Assembly (NCBI RefSeq): GCF_936928535.1
Contig: NZ_CAKZHY010000170.1
Location: 1-64,000, forward strand
Length of the DNA stretch: 64,000 nt
Source: an uncultured Bradyrhizobium sp.
Lineage (GTDB): Bacteria; Pseudomonadota; Alphaproteobacteria; Rhizobiales; Xanthobacteraceae
Direction: 5' to 3'
Part shown: positions 56,419-64,000 of the stretch, piece by piece
Layout of the letters: each line of letters begins with the position of its first letter
Position numbering within the stretch: the stretch's first letter is position 1
Made by a program: the position numbers and the translations under genes
The notes under the pieces: model-generated
Told to the model about the DNA's origin: nothing
The model's database searches: none
What the model saw: only the letters and a program-made list of their open reading frames with translations

Positions 56419-58210
56419 TCAAGCCCCCCGATACCAGTCCTGGATGTTGTCGGTCCGGTTGGCCCAGCCCGAGATGACCGGCTGCAGCGTGGTGGCGCAG
56501 GCATCCACGGTAAGGCGGTGCATCACCGGGATGAACACGGTTTCCTGCCACAGCATGTCATTGCACTTGATGTAGAGCGCAGCGCGCTTGACCGGGTCGA
56601 TCTCGGTCTCCGCAGCCTCGATCGCGGCGTCATAGTCCTTGTTGACCCAGCGCACGAAGTTCTGCCCCTGCCATTTGTTGTCTTTGCTGGCGATCTGGCT
56701 CGAGGTGTAGCGCTTCATGTGCAGCGCAGGATCCGGCTGCGTCATGGGGATCTGGAACTCCTCGATGTCGGTGTAGAACTTCGAATAGGTGTCGGGATTG
56801 GCGACGTCGGAGGAGAAGAACACCGAGGCGACGACCGATTTCAGCTCGACGTCGATGCCGGCCTTTTGGCAGGCCTGCTTGACGATTGCCTGAGTCTTCT
56901 GGCGCGGACCGTTGATCGAGGTCTGGTAGACGAACTTCAGCTTCTTGCCGTCCTTCTCGCGGATGCCGTCGGCACCGGCCTTCCATCCGGCCTTCTCGAG
57001 CAGCGCGATCGCCTTGTCGACGCTGAACTCCCATTTGGTGTTCTTGGACACGAAGTCGTCGGGACCATTGAGATAGTTCGCGGTGGTGCGACCGGCGCGG
57101 CCGTAAATAGCCTTCTTCACGGACTCACGGTCGACCAGCAACGCGAGCGCCTGACGCACCGCGGGATCCGACAGGGTCGGATGCTTGGTCTTCATCGAGG
57201 ACCGTTCACCGTCAACCTCGGTGTTCGGATCGGTGAAGTTGATCGCAATGAACTCGATGTCGCCGCCCACGGCATAGGTGGTCTTGCCCTTGCCACCCTT
57301 CTCGAGACGCAGCAGTACTTCGTCCTCGACCTGCATGTTCCAAGCGAAATCGAATTCGCCGGTCTGGATCACCGCTCGCGCCGCGGAGACGGCATCGCCG
57401 CCCCCCCTTCATCTCGATGGTGTCGAAATGCGGTCGGTTGGGCATGTGGTAGTCGGGATTGAGCTCGCCGCGGATCAGGTCGCCCGGCTTGAACTCGACG
57501 AATTTGTAGGGGCCGGTGCCGACCGGGGCCAGATTGGCCGGCGCTTCGCGGGACTTCGATCCCTTGTAGTCCGCGAACAGATGCTTCGGCATGACGCATC
57601 CATATGCGCCGACGAACGCATTGGCCCAGAACGGTGTCGGATTCTTGAACAGAATACGGATGGTCAAGTCATCCACCTTTTCGACCGTCATGTCGGCATA
57701 GGTGCTGATGGAGACGGCCGCCGTGGCGGGGTCGCTGACATAGGCCCAGGTAAAGACGAAATCGTCGGCCGTCAGGGGCTTACCGTCGTGCCATTTGACA
57801 CCGGGCTTGATCTTCCAGGTCACCGACTTGCCGTCAGCGGCAAGGCCGCCATTCTTGGTCGACGGGATCTCGGCGGCGAGAATTGGATTGAGGTGGCCCT
57901 CGACATCCCAGCTGGCGAGCGGCTCATAGAACAGACGCGAGCCGTCCTGATCCTTGGTGCCGGTGGCGAAATGCGGATTGAGCAGGGTCGGTCCCTGCCA
58001 CCACAACAGCTTGAGCGGGCCGCCACCGCCGCGCTTGGTCGGCGGATACGGCGACGGGCTCTGGGCCATGGCGACGCCGCCGATGGCGAGGATCTGGTTG
58101 GCCAGGGGGGCGGTGAGACCGACAGCGGCCATGCGCTTGATGAAGGCGCGGCGATCCATCCGTCCGTCCTTCACCTTACCGATCATCGAACGCAGTTCTT
58201 TGTCCAGCAT
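56419..58210 (-). pseudogene. ABC transporter substrate-binding protein (SBP_bac_5), frameshifted
   Basis: Periplasmic solute-binding protein feeding DppBCDF-type components. Two frames cover one gene: 58210 to about 57407, and about 57407 to 56419. The joint is a run of seven G on the coding strand (57401-57407). With six G the protein would read on through ...KGGGDAVSAARAVIQTG... (about 596 aa). ATG 58210 has GGGGGAC upstream. Tat-type signal with MDRRAFIKRMAAVGLTAP, then the SBP_bac_5 core. Either a natural frameshift, a sequencing slip, or a tolerated slippage site. Confidence 0.85.
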
Positions 58211-58471
58211 GGTTGTCCCCCGTCTGGTTCCCATATGAATGCGGGCGGCCGCGGAACGGCCGCCGGGTTTTGACTCGCGGTAGATGGCACACCGAATAGA
58301 CCGCACGTCAACTGCGGCCGTGTGTGTGCAAACGATGTTTTGGCTGTCAGTTGGGCAAAACTTCATTCCGCAGCCCAACGGTTCGGCATTCCCGCGTCAA
58401 AATCCGCTGGAAACCAAGTTGCACTGCGAAAAATTTGTTCGCCAGATCAGACGAAGTATCGAGATGGAATT

Positions 58472-59890
58472 CTACGCCACGGACATATTGAGTGGCGGCG
58501 CGACGTGGTCCGGCAGCGGACAGACATAAGGCGTCTTGGTCGTCCGCTTCGTCAGATCGGCCTTCGCAGCCTTGATCAATTCCGGATCGGTCAATGCCTT
58601 GATGCCGAGCCCGGCCATGGCCTTGGCCGCCTGGACCATCGCCTTGTGGGCATGCGGGCTCTTGCCCTGCGCCACCACCTGCCAGGTGTGGAAGGGCGTG
58701 CCGATTGCAACCGTTGGTGCGTGAACCTGCACGGTCGGAACCACCCAGCTCACATCGCCCACGTCAGTCGAGCCGACCAGCGGGTTGCGCTTGGCATCGA
58801 GCGGCACCAGGAAATCGGCCAGCGGCCGATCCGTCGGCTCCATTCCGATCGCGTAGTAGACCGACGCGATGTCCTTGTCGGTCAGTGTCGCGCGGATCTG
58901 GCTGGCAAAGCCCTTGTCGCCGTCGTCGAAATGCGGCGGTCCGAGCTCTTCCATGACCCGGTGCAGCGCCTGCTCCAGCGGCGTGTTCGGCAGGATATTG
59001 GAGACTGCGGAGATGATCTTCATCTCGACCTTGGTCTCGGTCATCAAGGCCGCACCCTCCGCGATCTTGCTGACGCGCCCGACCAGTTCGTTCATGCCGG
59101 GAAGATCCCGGGCGCGAATGGAATAGCGGACGCGGGCGTGAGCCTGCACCACGTTCGGCGCAATGCCGCCGGTGTCCAGCAGTGCATAATGGACGCGCGC
59201 ATCGCTCGGCATGTGCTCGCGCATGTAGTTCACGCCGACATTCATCAACTCGACCGCGTCTAGCGCGGAGCGGCCGAGATGGGGCGACGCTGCCGCATGC
59301 GAAGTGCGGCCGGTGAAGATGAAGTCGGCACGGGTGTTGGCGAGCGACGGCGTCACCGCGACTTCCCAGAAACTGTGCGGATGCCAGGTAATGGCGATAT
59401 CGGCGTCCTCGAACGCGCCCGAGCGCACCATGAAGGCCTTGGCCGCGCCGCCTTCCTCCGCCGGGCAGCCGTAATAGCGCACGCGGCCGGGTACCTTGTT
59501 CTCGGCCAGCCAGTCCTTGACCGCGGTCGCGGCGAGCAGCGCAGCCGAGCCAAGCAGATTGTGACCGCAACCATGACCGTGACCGCCGGTCTCGACCGGA
59601 CGGTGCTCGGCGACACCCGCCTCCTGGCTGAGGCCCGGTAGCGCATCGTATTCACCCATGAAGGCGATGACCGGCCCGCCCTCGCCCCATTCGCCCACCA
59701 CCGCCGTCGGAATGCCCGCCACCTTCTCGGTGATGCGGAAACCCTGGTGGCGCAGCTCGGCGAGATGCTCGGCGGAGGAGCGCGCTTCGGTGTAGCAGAC
59801 TTCGGGCATGCCCCAGACCTTGTCGCTGAGGTCGATGAAACGTCCCTTGATCGTGTCGATGCCACGCCAGATGTCGCTGCGGTTATCCAT
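58472..59890 (-). CDS. M20 family amidohydrolase (AbgB-like)
   Basis: 472 aa from ATG 59890. Zinc amidohydrolase: GHGHGCGHNLLGSA, then PAEEGGAAKAF and ITWHPHSF give the metal ligands. The lid domain is SHAAASPHLGRSALDAVELM. SDVGDVSWVVPTVQVHAPT near the C-terminus matches AbgB/p-aminobenzoyl-glutamate-hydrolase-like M20D proteins. It lies 261 bases before the binding-protein gene on the same strand, so it may cut N-acylated or peptide substrates imported by the transporter. Confidence 0.9.
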   Translation of the reverse strand: MDNRSDIWRGIDTIKGRFIDLSDKVWGMPEVCYTEARSSAEHLAELRHQGFRITEKVAGIPTAVVGEWGEGGPVIAFMGEYDALPGLSQEAGVAEHRPVETGGHGHGCGHNLLGSAALLAATAVKDWLAENKVPGRVRYYGCPAEEGGAAKAFMVRSGAFEDADIAITWHPHSFWEVAVTPSLANTRADFIFTGRTSHAAASPHLGRSALDAVELMNVGVNYMREHMPSDARVHYALLDTGGIAPNVVQAHARVRYSIRARDLPGMNELVGRVSKIAEGAALMTETKVEMKIISAVSNILPNTPLEQALHRVMEELGPPHFDDGDKGFASQIRATLTDKDIASVYYAIGMEPTDRPLADFLVPLDAKRNPLVGSTDVGDVSWVVPTVQVHAPTVAIGTPFHTWQVVAQGKSPHAHKAMVQAAKAMAGLGIKALTDPELIKAAKADLTKRTTKTPYVCPLPDHVAPPLNMSVA

Positions 59891-60176
59891 TGCCTTGGTC
59901 CGTGATTTCTTGGTCCAACGAAGCGGCAATGGTTAGCAGCTTCATTGGACCCCGCCTAGCATCTCGCGGGACACCAGCCATGCGACCGGTGCCGGATGGG
60001 CCGCCACCGAGCGACTTTGGACGAACAATTTCCGTCATCTTCGGCAATTCACGTCACGACATCTGGAATAGTTGCGGTCAAGTCTTTCAAGATGGCCTCC
60101 TCCGGCCTAAATTATGCTTGCTTCGCGCGTTGTTCCGCGGCCACGGCGGAACGATGCTCTCAGCCAGGAGAACTCC

Positions 60177-61166
60177 ATGACCGTTCTGACCGAGTGGAGA
60201 GTGCCGCCCTCCAATCAGCCGCGTGCGAGCGACTACGGCTTCAATCTGGACCGTGCGCTCGCTTCCGTCGTCGGCGTCCACGCCATCATCCCGCCGGACG
60301 CCTTCAGCGCGGAAACGCTCGGCACCGAGCGCGCCGGCAACGGCGTCGTGATCGATGATGGGCTGGTGCTCACGATCGGCTATCTCATCACCGAGGCGGA
60401 ATCTGTCTGGCTTCATCGCGGCGACGGACACGTCGTGGAAGGACATGTGCTCGGATTCGATGCCGTCACCGGCTTCGGCCTGGTGCAGGCGCTAGGCCGG
60501 CTCGACATCGAGCCGCTGCCGCTCGGCTCGTCCGCGGATGTCAGGATTGGTGACCGCGTCGTGGTCGGCGGCGCCGGAGGTCGGACACGCTCGGTCGCGA
60601 GCCAGATCGTCGCCAAGCAGGAATTTGCCGGTTACTGGGAGTATCTGCTCGACGAGGCCTTGTTCACCTATCCCGCTCATCCGAATTGGGGCGGCACGGG
60701 ACTAATCAACGAGCGCGGCGAATTGATCGGCATCGGCTCGCTCCAGCTCGATCGCGAACGCGACGGCAAGGCCGAGCACGTCAACATGGTCGTGCCGATC
60801 GACCTATTGAAGCCGATCCTCGATGACCTCCGCAAATTTGGCCGCGTCAACAAGCCAGCGCGGCCATGGCTCGGGCTCTACTCGACAGAGATCGATAACC
60901 GCGTCGTGGTGATCGGGATTTCCGCCAATGGCCCCGCTGCTCGCGCCGAGCTCAAGACCGGCGACGTCATCCTCGCCGTTGACGGCGAGAAGGTCACGAG
61001 CCAGACGAGCTTCTACAAGAAGATGTGGTCGCTCGGCGCTGCCGGCGTCGACGTGCCTCTCACCGTGCATCATCAGGGCAGCGCGCATCATGAGGGCGTC
61101 ACTTTCGACGTCACGGTGACGTCGACCGATCGCTTCAAGCTTCTGAAGGCGCCGAAGCTGCACTAA
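60177..61166 (+). CDS. HtrA/S1C-like pseudoprotease with PDZ domain
   Basis: 329 aa, CAGGAG upstream of ATG 60177. The fold of a DegP-type trypsin-like protease is clear (GNGVVIDDGLVLT, GVINERGEL-type region, then a PDZ domain at about 240-325: RPWLGLYS, GPAARAELKTGDVILAVDGE). All three catalytic positions are changed: His to Y69 (LTIGYLI for LTNAHVV), Asp to G99 (TGFGLV for TDLAVL) and Ser to W171 (PNWGGTG for GNSGGP). No signal peptide, so cytoplasmic. Probably a binding protein rather than a protease. A hydrolase gene starts 34 bases after its stop. Confidence 0.85.
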   Translation: MTVLTEWRVPPSNQPRASDYGFNLDRALASVVGVHAIIPPDAFSAETLGTERAGNGVVIDDGLVLTIGYLITEAESVWLHRGDGHVVEGHVLGFDAVTGFGLVQALGRLDIEPLPLGSSADVRIGDRVVVGGAGGRTRSVASQIVAKQEFAGYWEYLLDEALFTYPAHPNWGGTGLINERGELIGIGSLQLDRERDGKAEHVNMVVPIDLLKPILDDLRKFGRVNKPARPWLGLYSTEIDNRVVVIGISANGPAARAELKTGDVILAVDGEKVTSQTSFYKKMWSLGAAGVDVPLTVHHQGSAHHEGVTFDVTVTSTDRFKLLKAPKLH

Positions 61167-61200
61167 AAAATTGAACTAACTCCACCCAAAGGAAGCGGCA

Positions 61201-62271
61201 ATGACCGAGGCCGTCGTTGACGACATCGTGGCCGTGCTGCCGCCATTGCTCAATGCACTGGAGGCGCTTGGCTACTTCGCCCGGCACTTGCATCCGCCGG
61301 CCTTCGGCTCGGTGATGAACGCGATCGGCACGCCTGACGATGCGTTGCAAAGCGCGCACGCCGCGATTGGGGAATGGCCGCAGCAGTTCGCGGGACTTCG
61401 CGAGCGGCTCGATCTTTCCTACAACGAGACGCTCGCCGCGTTTGCCGGCATCCGCGACGTCGAGCGTGGCAATGGCGATCTCGTCGCTGTCTTCCGCGCG
61501 CTGCGCCATCTCCCCCGCGCGCTTGAGGCGCTCTATCCCTTGTCGGTGCCATTCCCGCCAGTGAGCAATTTCTTCCTCAACACCTCCAATCGCGAGAATG
61601 AGGAGCTGCTATCACGACTTGAGGTCGGGCCGAGTGAGCACACCGGCATCTTCCACGATCACAACGAGCCCGGCAGCCGCGGCGGCTTCTCGATCTACGT
61701 GCCCGAATATTACACGCCCGATCGCGCCTGGCCGCTGGTGATGGCGCTGCATGGCGGCAGCGGCAATGGCCGCGGTTTTCTGTGGAGCTGGCTGCGCGAT
61801 GCACGCAGCCAGGGTGCGATCCTGGTGGCGCCGACCGCGACCGGACAGACCTGGGCGCTGATGGGCGATGACACCGACACGCCCAACCTGATGCGCATCC
61901 TCGAAACCGTGCGCGGCCGCTGGACCATCGACGCCTCGCGCATGCTGCTATCAGGCATGAGCGACGGCGGCACCTTCTGCTATGTCAGTGGACTCGATGG
62001 CGCCTCGCCCTTCACCCATCTCGCGCCGGTGTCGGCAACCTTCCATCCGCTGATGGCGGAGATGGCCGACGCCACGCGGCTTCAGGGCCTGCCGATCTTC
62101 ATCACCCATGGCAAGCTCGACTGGATGTTTCCGGTGCAGACCGCGCGGCAAACGCAAGCGGCACTCGGGGCCGCTGGTGCCGATGTCTGCTATCGCGAGA
62201 TCGACGATCTCAGTCATACCTATCCGCGCGAGATCAACGCGGAGCTGCTGCAATGGCTGAACGGGGCGTGA
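61201..62271 (+). CDS. Alpha/beta hydrolase (carboxylesterase/phospholipase-like)
   Basis: 356 aa; AAAGGAAG precedes ATG 61201. The N-terminal ~150 residues are helical and match no family I know. The C-terminal half is an alpha/beta hydrolase: oxyanion LHGGSGNGRG, nucleophile in LSGMSDGGTF (serine near 253), acid in GKLDWMFPV and His in DLSHTYP. Close to carboxylesterase/PHB-depolymerase-like folds. Co-transcribed with the HtrA-like pseudoprotease. Substrate unknown. Confidence 0.82.
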   Translation: MTEAVVDDIVAVLPPLLNALEALGYFARHLHPPAFGSVMNAIGTPDDALQSAHAAIGEWPQQFAGLRERLDLSYNETLAAFAGIRDVERGNGDLVAVFRALRHLPRALEALYPLSVPFPPVSNFFLNTSNRENEELLSRLEVGPSEHTGIFHDHNEPGSRGGFSIYVPEYYTPDRAWPLVMALHGGSGNGRGFLWSWLRDARSQGAILVAPTATGQTWALMGDDTDTPNLMRILETVRGRWTIDASRMLLSGMSDGGTFCYVSGLDGASPFTHLAPVSATFHPLMAEMADATRLQGLPIFITHGKLDWMFPVQTARQTQAALGAAGADVCYREIDDLSHTYPREINAELLQWLNGA

Positions 62272-62357
62272 ACGAGGTGTCCTTACCCGCGCCCTACTCA
62301 CGCGGAACCATTCACTCCGGGCCGACGTTATCCGCCCGACACACCGGAGGGTTCGCC

Positions 62358-62564
62358 ATGCAGACTTTTCTCGGAATGATCCTGGGCGCGCTTCTGCTTG
62401 CTTGCGGCGTCTATGTCTATGATTCCATGCAGACGTCGTCCGTCGCCAATGGCGAGGTCGCGACCACCAATCGCACCATCGTGAACTGGGATGTCGCGAA
62501 GGCCGATTGGGACCTGCTGCGCGATCGCGCGCACAAGGACTGGGTCCGGATCTCGTCGAAGTAA
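62358..62564 (+). CDS. Small single-pass membrane protein, unknown function
   Basis: 68 aa from ATG 62358, with CCGGAGGG upstream. One membrane segment (about 4-22, FLGMILGALLLACGVYVY) is followed by a soluble tail of about 45 residues with NWDVAKADWDLLRDRAHKDW. No family recognised; short alphaproteobacterial proteins of this pattern are common. 86 bases after the hydrolase gene, so possibly part of that unit. Confidence 0.7.
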   Translation: MQTFLGMILGALLLACGVYVYDSMQTSSVANGEVATTNRTIVNWDVAKADWDLLRDRAHKDWVRISSK

Positions 62565-62585
62565 TTCGATCGACTGGACATGAAC

Positions 62586-62617
62586 AAGGCGCCGTCGCGG
62601 GTCCGCGGCGGCGCCTT
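62586..62617. terminator. Terminator between small membrane protein and DsbA-like genes
   Basis: A 15-base arm (62586-62600) pairs with 62603-62617 with one mismatch. The gene stops lie on both sides (convergent), and TTTG follows on the forward side. Likely bidirectional terminator. Confidence 0.7.
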
Positions 62618-62647
62618 TGTACTGGCCTCGATCGGCGCAGCGATACG

Positions 62648-63307
62648 TCAGTTCATCTTGGCCTTGCGGGCGTCGGCGATGACCTGCTCGAATTGGTTCA
62701 TGCTGAGCACGCCGGGGACGCGGTACTTGCCGACGATGAAGGACGGGGTGCCGTTGAAGCCGAAGGCTTCGGCCTGCTCGTTGTTGCGCTTGAGGATGGC
62801 GTCGATGTCTTTGCCATGCGCAGTGAGGTCGCCCTTGAGACGATCCATGTCGACGCCGACGGAGGCGAGCAGCTCGTTGATGCGCGATTCGGTCAGGCGC
62901 GAGCTGACGCCCATCATGGCGTCATGGGCCTTGTGATATTTGTCCTGGTATTTCGCGGCGAGCGCGATGCGGGCCGCCGTGACCGAGACCGGCCCGAGGA
63001 TCGGCCAATCCTTCAAGACGAGCCTGACCTTGCCGTCGTCCTGGATGACCTGGCGCAACTCCGGCTCGAGCTTGCGGCAATAGGGGCAATTGTAGTCGGA
63101 CCATTCAATGATACTGACGTTGCCATCGGGATTGCCGGCAACGGGTACGTCGGGATCGCGCAGCACCTTGGCTTCGGTCAGCACCTCGTCGTCACCAGTA
63201 GCCGCGCGTGCCAACGTGAGCCCACCAACCGCGAAGGCGCCCGCGCCCATCAAGGTCAGCGCCGTACGGCGCGTCGGCATGAGTCGCTTGTTTTCAGATC
63301 CAGCCAT
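62648..63307 (-). CDS. DsbA family thiol:disulfide protein
   Basis: 219 aa from ATG 63307; longer frame to 63358 is open. Tat-like signal (PTRRTALTLMGAGAFAVGG). Thioredoxin-fold domain with redox pair C74/C77 in DYNCPYCRKL, cis-proline GTPSFIVG. The helical insert and length resemble DsbA/DsbG and the BdbD-like type seen in alphaproteobacteria. Periplasmic disulfide oxidation or isomerisation is likely. Confidence 0.9.
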   Translation of the reverse strand: MAGSENKRLMPTRRTALTLMGAGAFAVGGLTLARAATGDDEVLTEAKVLRDPDVPVAGNPDGNVSIIEWSDYNCPYCRKLEPELRQVIQDDGKVRLVLKDWPILGPVSVTAARIALAAKYQDKYHKAHDAMMGVSSRLTESRINELLASVGVDMDRLKGDLTAHGKDIDAILKRNNEQAEAFGFNGTPSFIVGKYRVPGVLSMNQFEQVIADARKAKMN

Positions 63308-63394
63308 ATCTCGTCCCGTTTCGGTCCCATCTCCGCAAATACGCGTCGAGACCTGCACTTGTTACGGCTTATATAGAGTGTCGCGAGGACGATG

Positions 63395-64000
63395 TCATCG
63401 CGCCAGCAGCGTAACCACCAGGGGGACCAGGAACGAGGTCACCAAAGCGTTCAAGCTCATGGCAATGCCGGAGAACACGCCGGCGATCTCGTCGACCTGG
63501 AACGCACGGGCCGTCCCGATGCCATGCGCGGCAAGCCCGGCGGCAAAACCGCGGGCGCGGAAGTCAGTCACGCCGGTGTGGTTCATCAGCGGTGTGACGA
63601 TAATGGCGCCCATGATTCCGGTGAGGATCACAGCAACTGCCGTGAGCGATGGGTCCGCATGCAAGGATTCGGCGATACCCATGGCGACGCCCGCCGTGAC
63701 CGACTTCGGCGCCAGCGACAGCACCACATCGCGCGGCAGGCCGGCGAGCTGCGCCAGCAGCACGACCGACACCACGGCCGCCACCGAGCCCACCACCAGC
63801 GCCACCAGCATGGGCACGATCGATGAAACTACGCGCCTACGGTTCTCGTAGAGCGGCACCGCGAGGGCGACGGTGGCGGGCCCGAGCAGGAAGTGCACGA
63901 ACTGCGCACCAGCGAAATAGGTGGTGTAGGAGGTGCCTGTCACGAGCAGGAACGCCCCGATGATCCACATCGCATGCAGGACGGGATTGGCGAGTGGATG
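63395..64000 (-). CDS. lrgB: LrgB family (CidB-like) membrane protein, 5' end beyond window
   Basis: The frame stays open to the right edge: before the ATG at 63970 it reads on through HPLANPVLHA, which matches the LrgB core. At least 202 residues are present. Multiple membrane segments with LGPATVALAVPLYENRR, APKSVTAGVAMGIAE and AAHGIGTARAFQVDE, all LrgB blocks. LrgB with LrgA/CidA modulates murein hydrolase and, in some species, pyruvate or glycolate transport. The start and any lrgA lie right of the window. Confidence 0.93.
   Translation of the reverse strand, partial: HPLANPVLHAMWIIGAFLLVTGTSYTTYFAGAQFVHFLLGPATVALAVPLYENRRRVVSSIVPMLVALVVGSVAAVVSVVLLAQLAGLPRDVVLSLAPKSVTAGVAMGIAESLHADPSLTAVAVILTGIMGAIIVTPLMNHTGVTDFRARGFAAGLAAHGIGTARAFQVDEIAGVFSGIAMSLNALVTSFLVPLVVTLLAR

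Noticed and set aside
58244-58264. Hairpin with TTTT on the forward side near the binding-protein start
   Set aside because: The genes run on the reverse strand, where no U tract follows; it cannot be their terminator.

Overview
The window reads as chromosomal DNA of a Bradyrhizobium-type alphaproteobacterium. Three things point there: the 5' part of a 16S rRNA gene (reverse strand, left edge) with a Bradyrhizobiaceae-like sequence; high G+C coding DNA in which long antisense frames stay open; and genus-typical genes such as tlpA next to argH, a SAM-II riboswitch before metX, TIGR02302, MJ0042/DUF3426 and DUF2125 proteins. I see no prophage, transposase, CRISPR array or tRNA. Most of the window is core chromosome, with some accessory catabolic and transport genes on the right.

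Layout. 1-760: 16S rRNA 5' end, leader with a boxA-like site, and a near-consensus rrn promoter, all reverse. 1.3-9.0 kb: envelope M23 peptidase convergent with clpB (shared terminator), MOSC protein, secreted CHAP-like amidase, alpha/beta hydrolase. 9.1-14.3 kb: amino-acid block, with metX-metW (reverse) behind a SAM-II riboswitch and terminator, divergent from chorismate mutase-hisC-tyrA. 14.3-22.2 kb: membrane protein, porin, small secreted protein, DUF2125, ChaC-like cyclotransferase, plsC, YdcF, ftsEX. 22.4-30.1 kb: MJ0042 protein, CpdR-like response regulator, TIGR02302 membrane protein, carboxymuconolactone decarboxylase-like protein, beta-hydroxyacid dehydrogenase, tannase-family esterase. 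30.1-41.2 kb: argH-lptM-lysA, tlpA, YjfB, 3-hydroxybutyryl-CoA dehydrogenase, etfBA, cobalamin adenosyltransferase with a twin-TM protein, YihY, a hybrid histidine kinase, gluQRS. 41.4-46.8 kb: AlkA-like glycosylase, DUF2855 protein, FMO-type monooxygenase, PAL-like lyase, HNH nuclease. 46.8-51.2 kb: Tat-exported GH1, GH16, GT87, dodecin. 51.3-59.9 kb: MFS carrier, dipeptide-type ABC transporter (frameshifted binding protein, two permeases, two ATPases) and an M20 amidohydrolase. 60.2-64 kb: catalytically dead HtrA-like protein with a hydrolase, small membrane protein, DsbA-like protein, and LrgB cut by the right edge.

The most interesting points: (1) the PAL-like NHL lyase keeps every residue known for peptide-amidating lyase and sits 16 bases after a flavin monooxygenase, suggesting a bacterial hydroxylase/lyase N-dealkylation (amide-forming) pair; (2) a cytoplasmic HtrA/PDZ protein that has lost all three catalytic residues and is paired with a hydrolase; (3) a G7 homopolymer frameshift in the ABC binding protein; (4) a Lys/Gly-rich tract inside the ATPase domain of the hybrid kinase. 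Several families of interspersed palindromic repeats lie between genes.

Start sites were chosen by Shine-Dalgarno position and family N-terminus. Several genes appear to use TTG or GTG. All functional calls come from reading the sequence; no database search was run.
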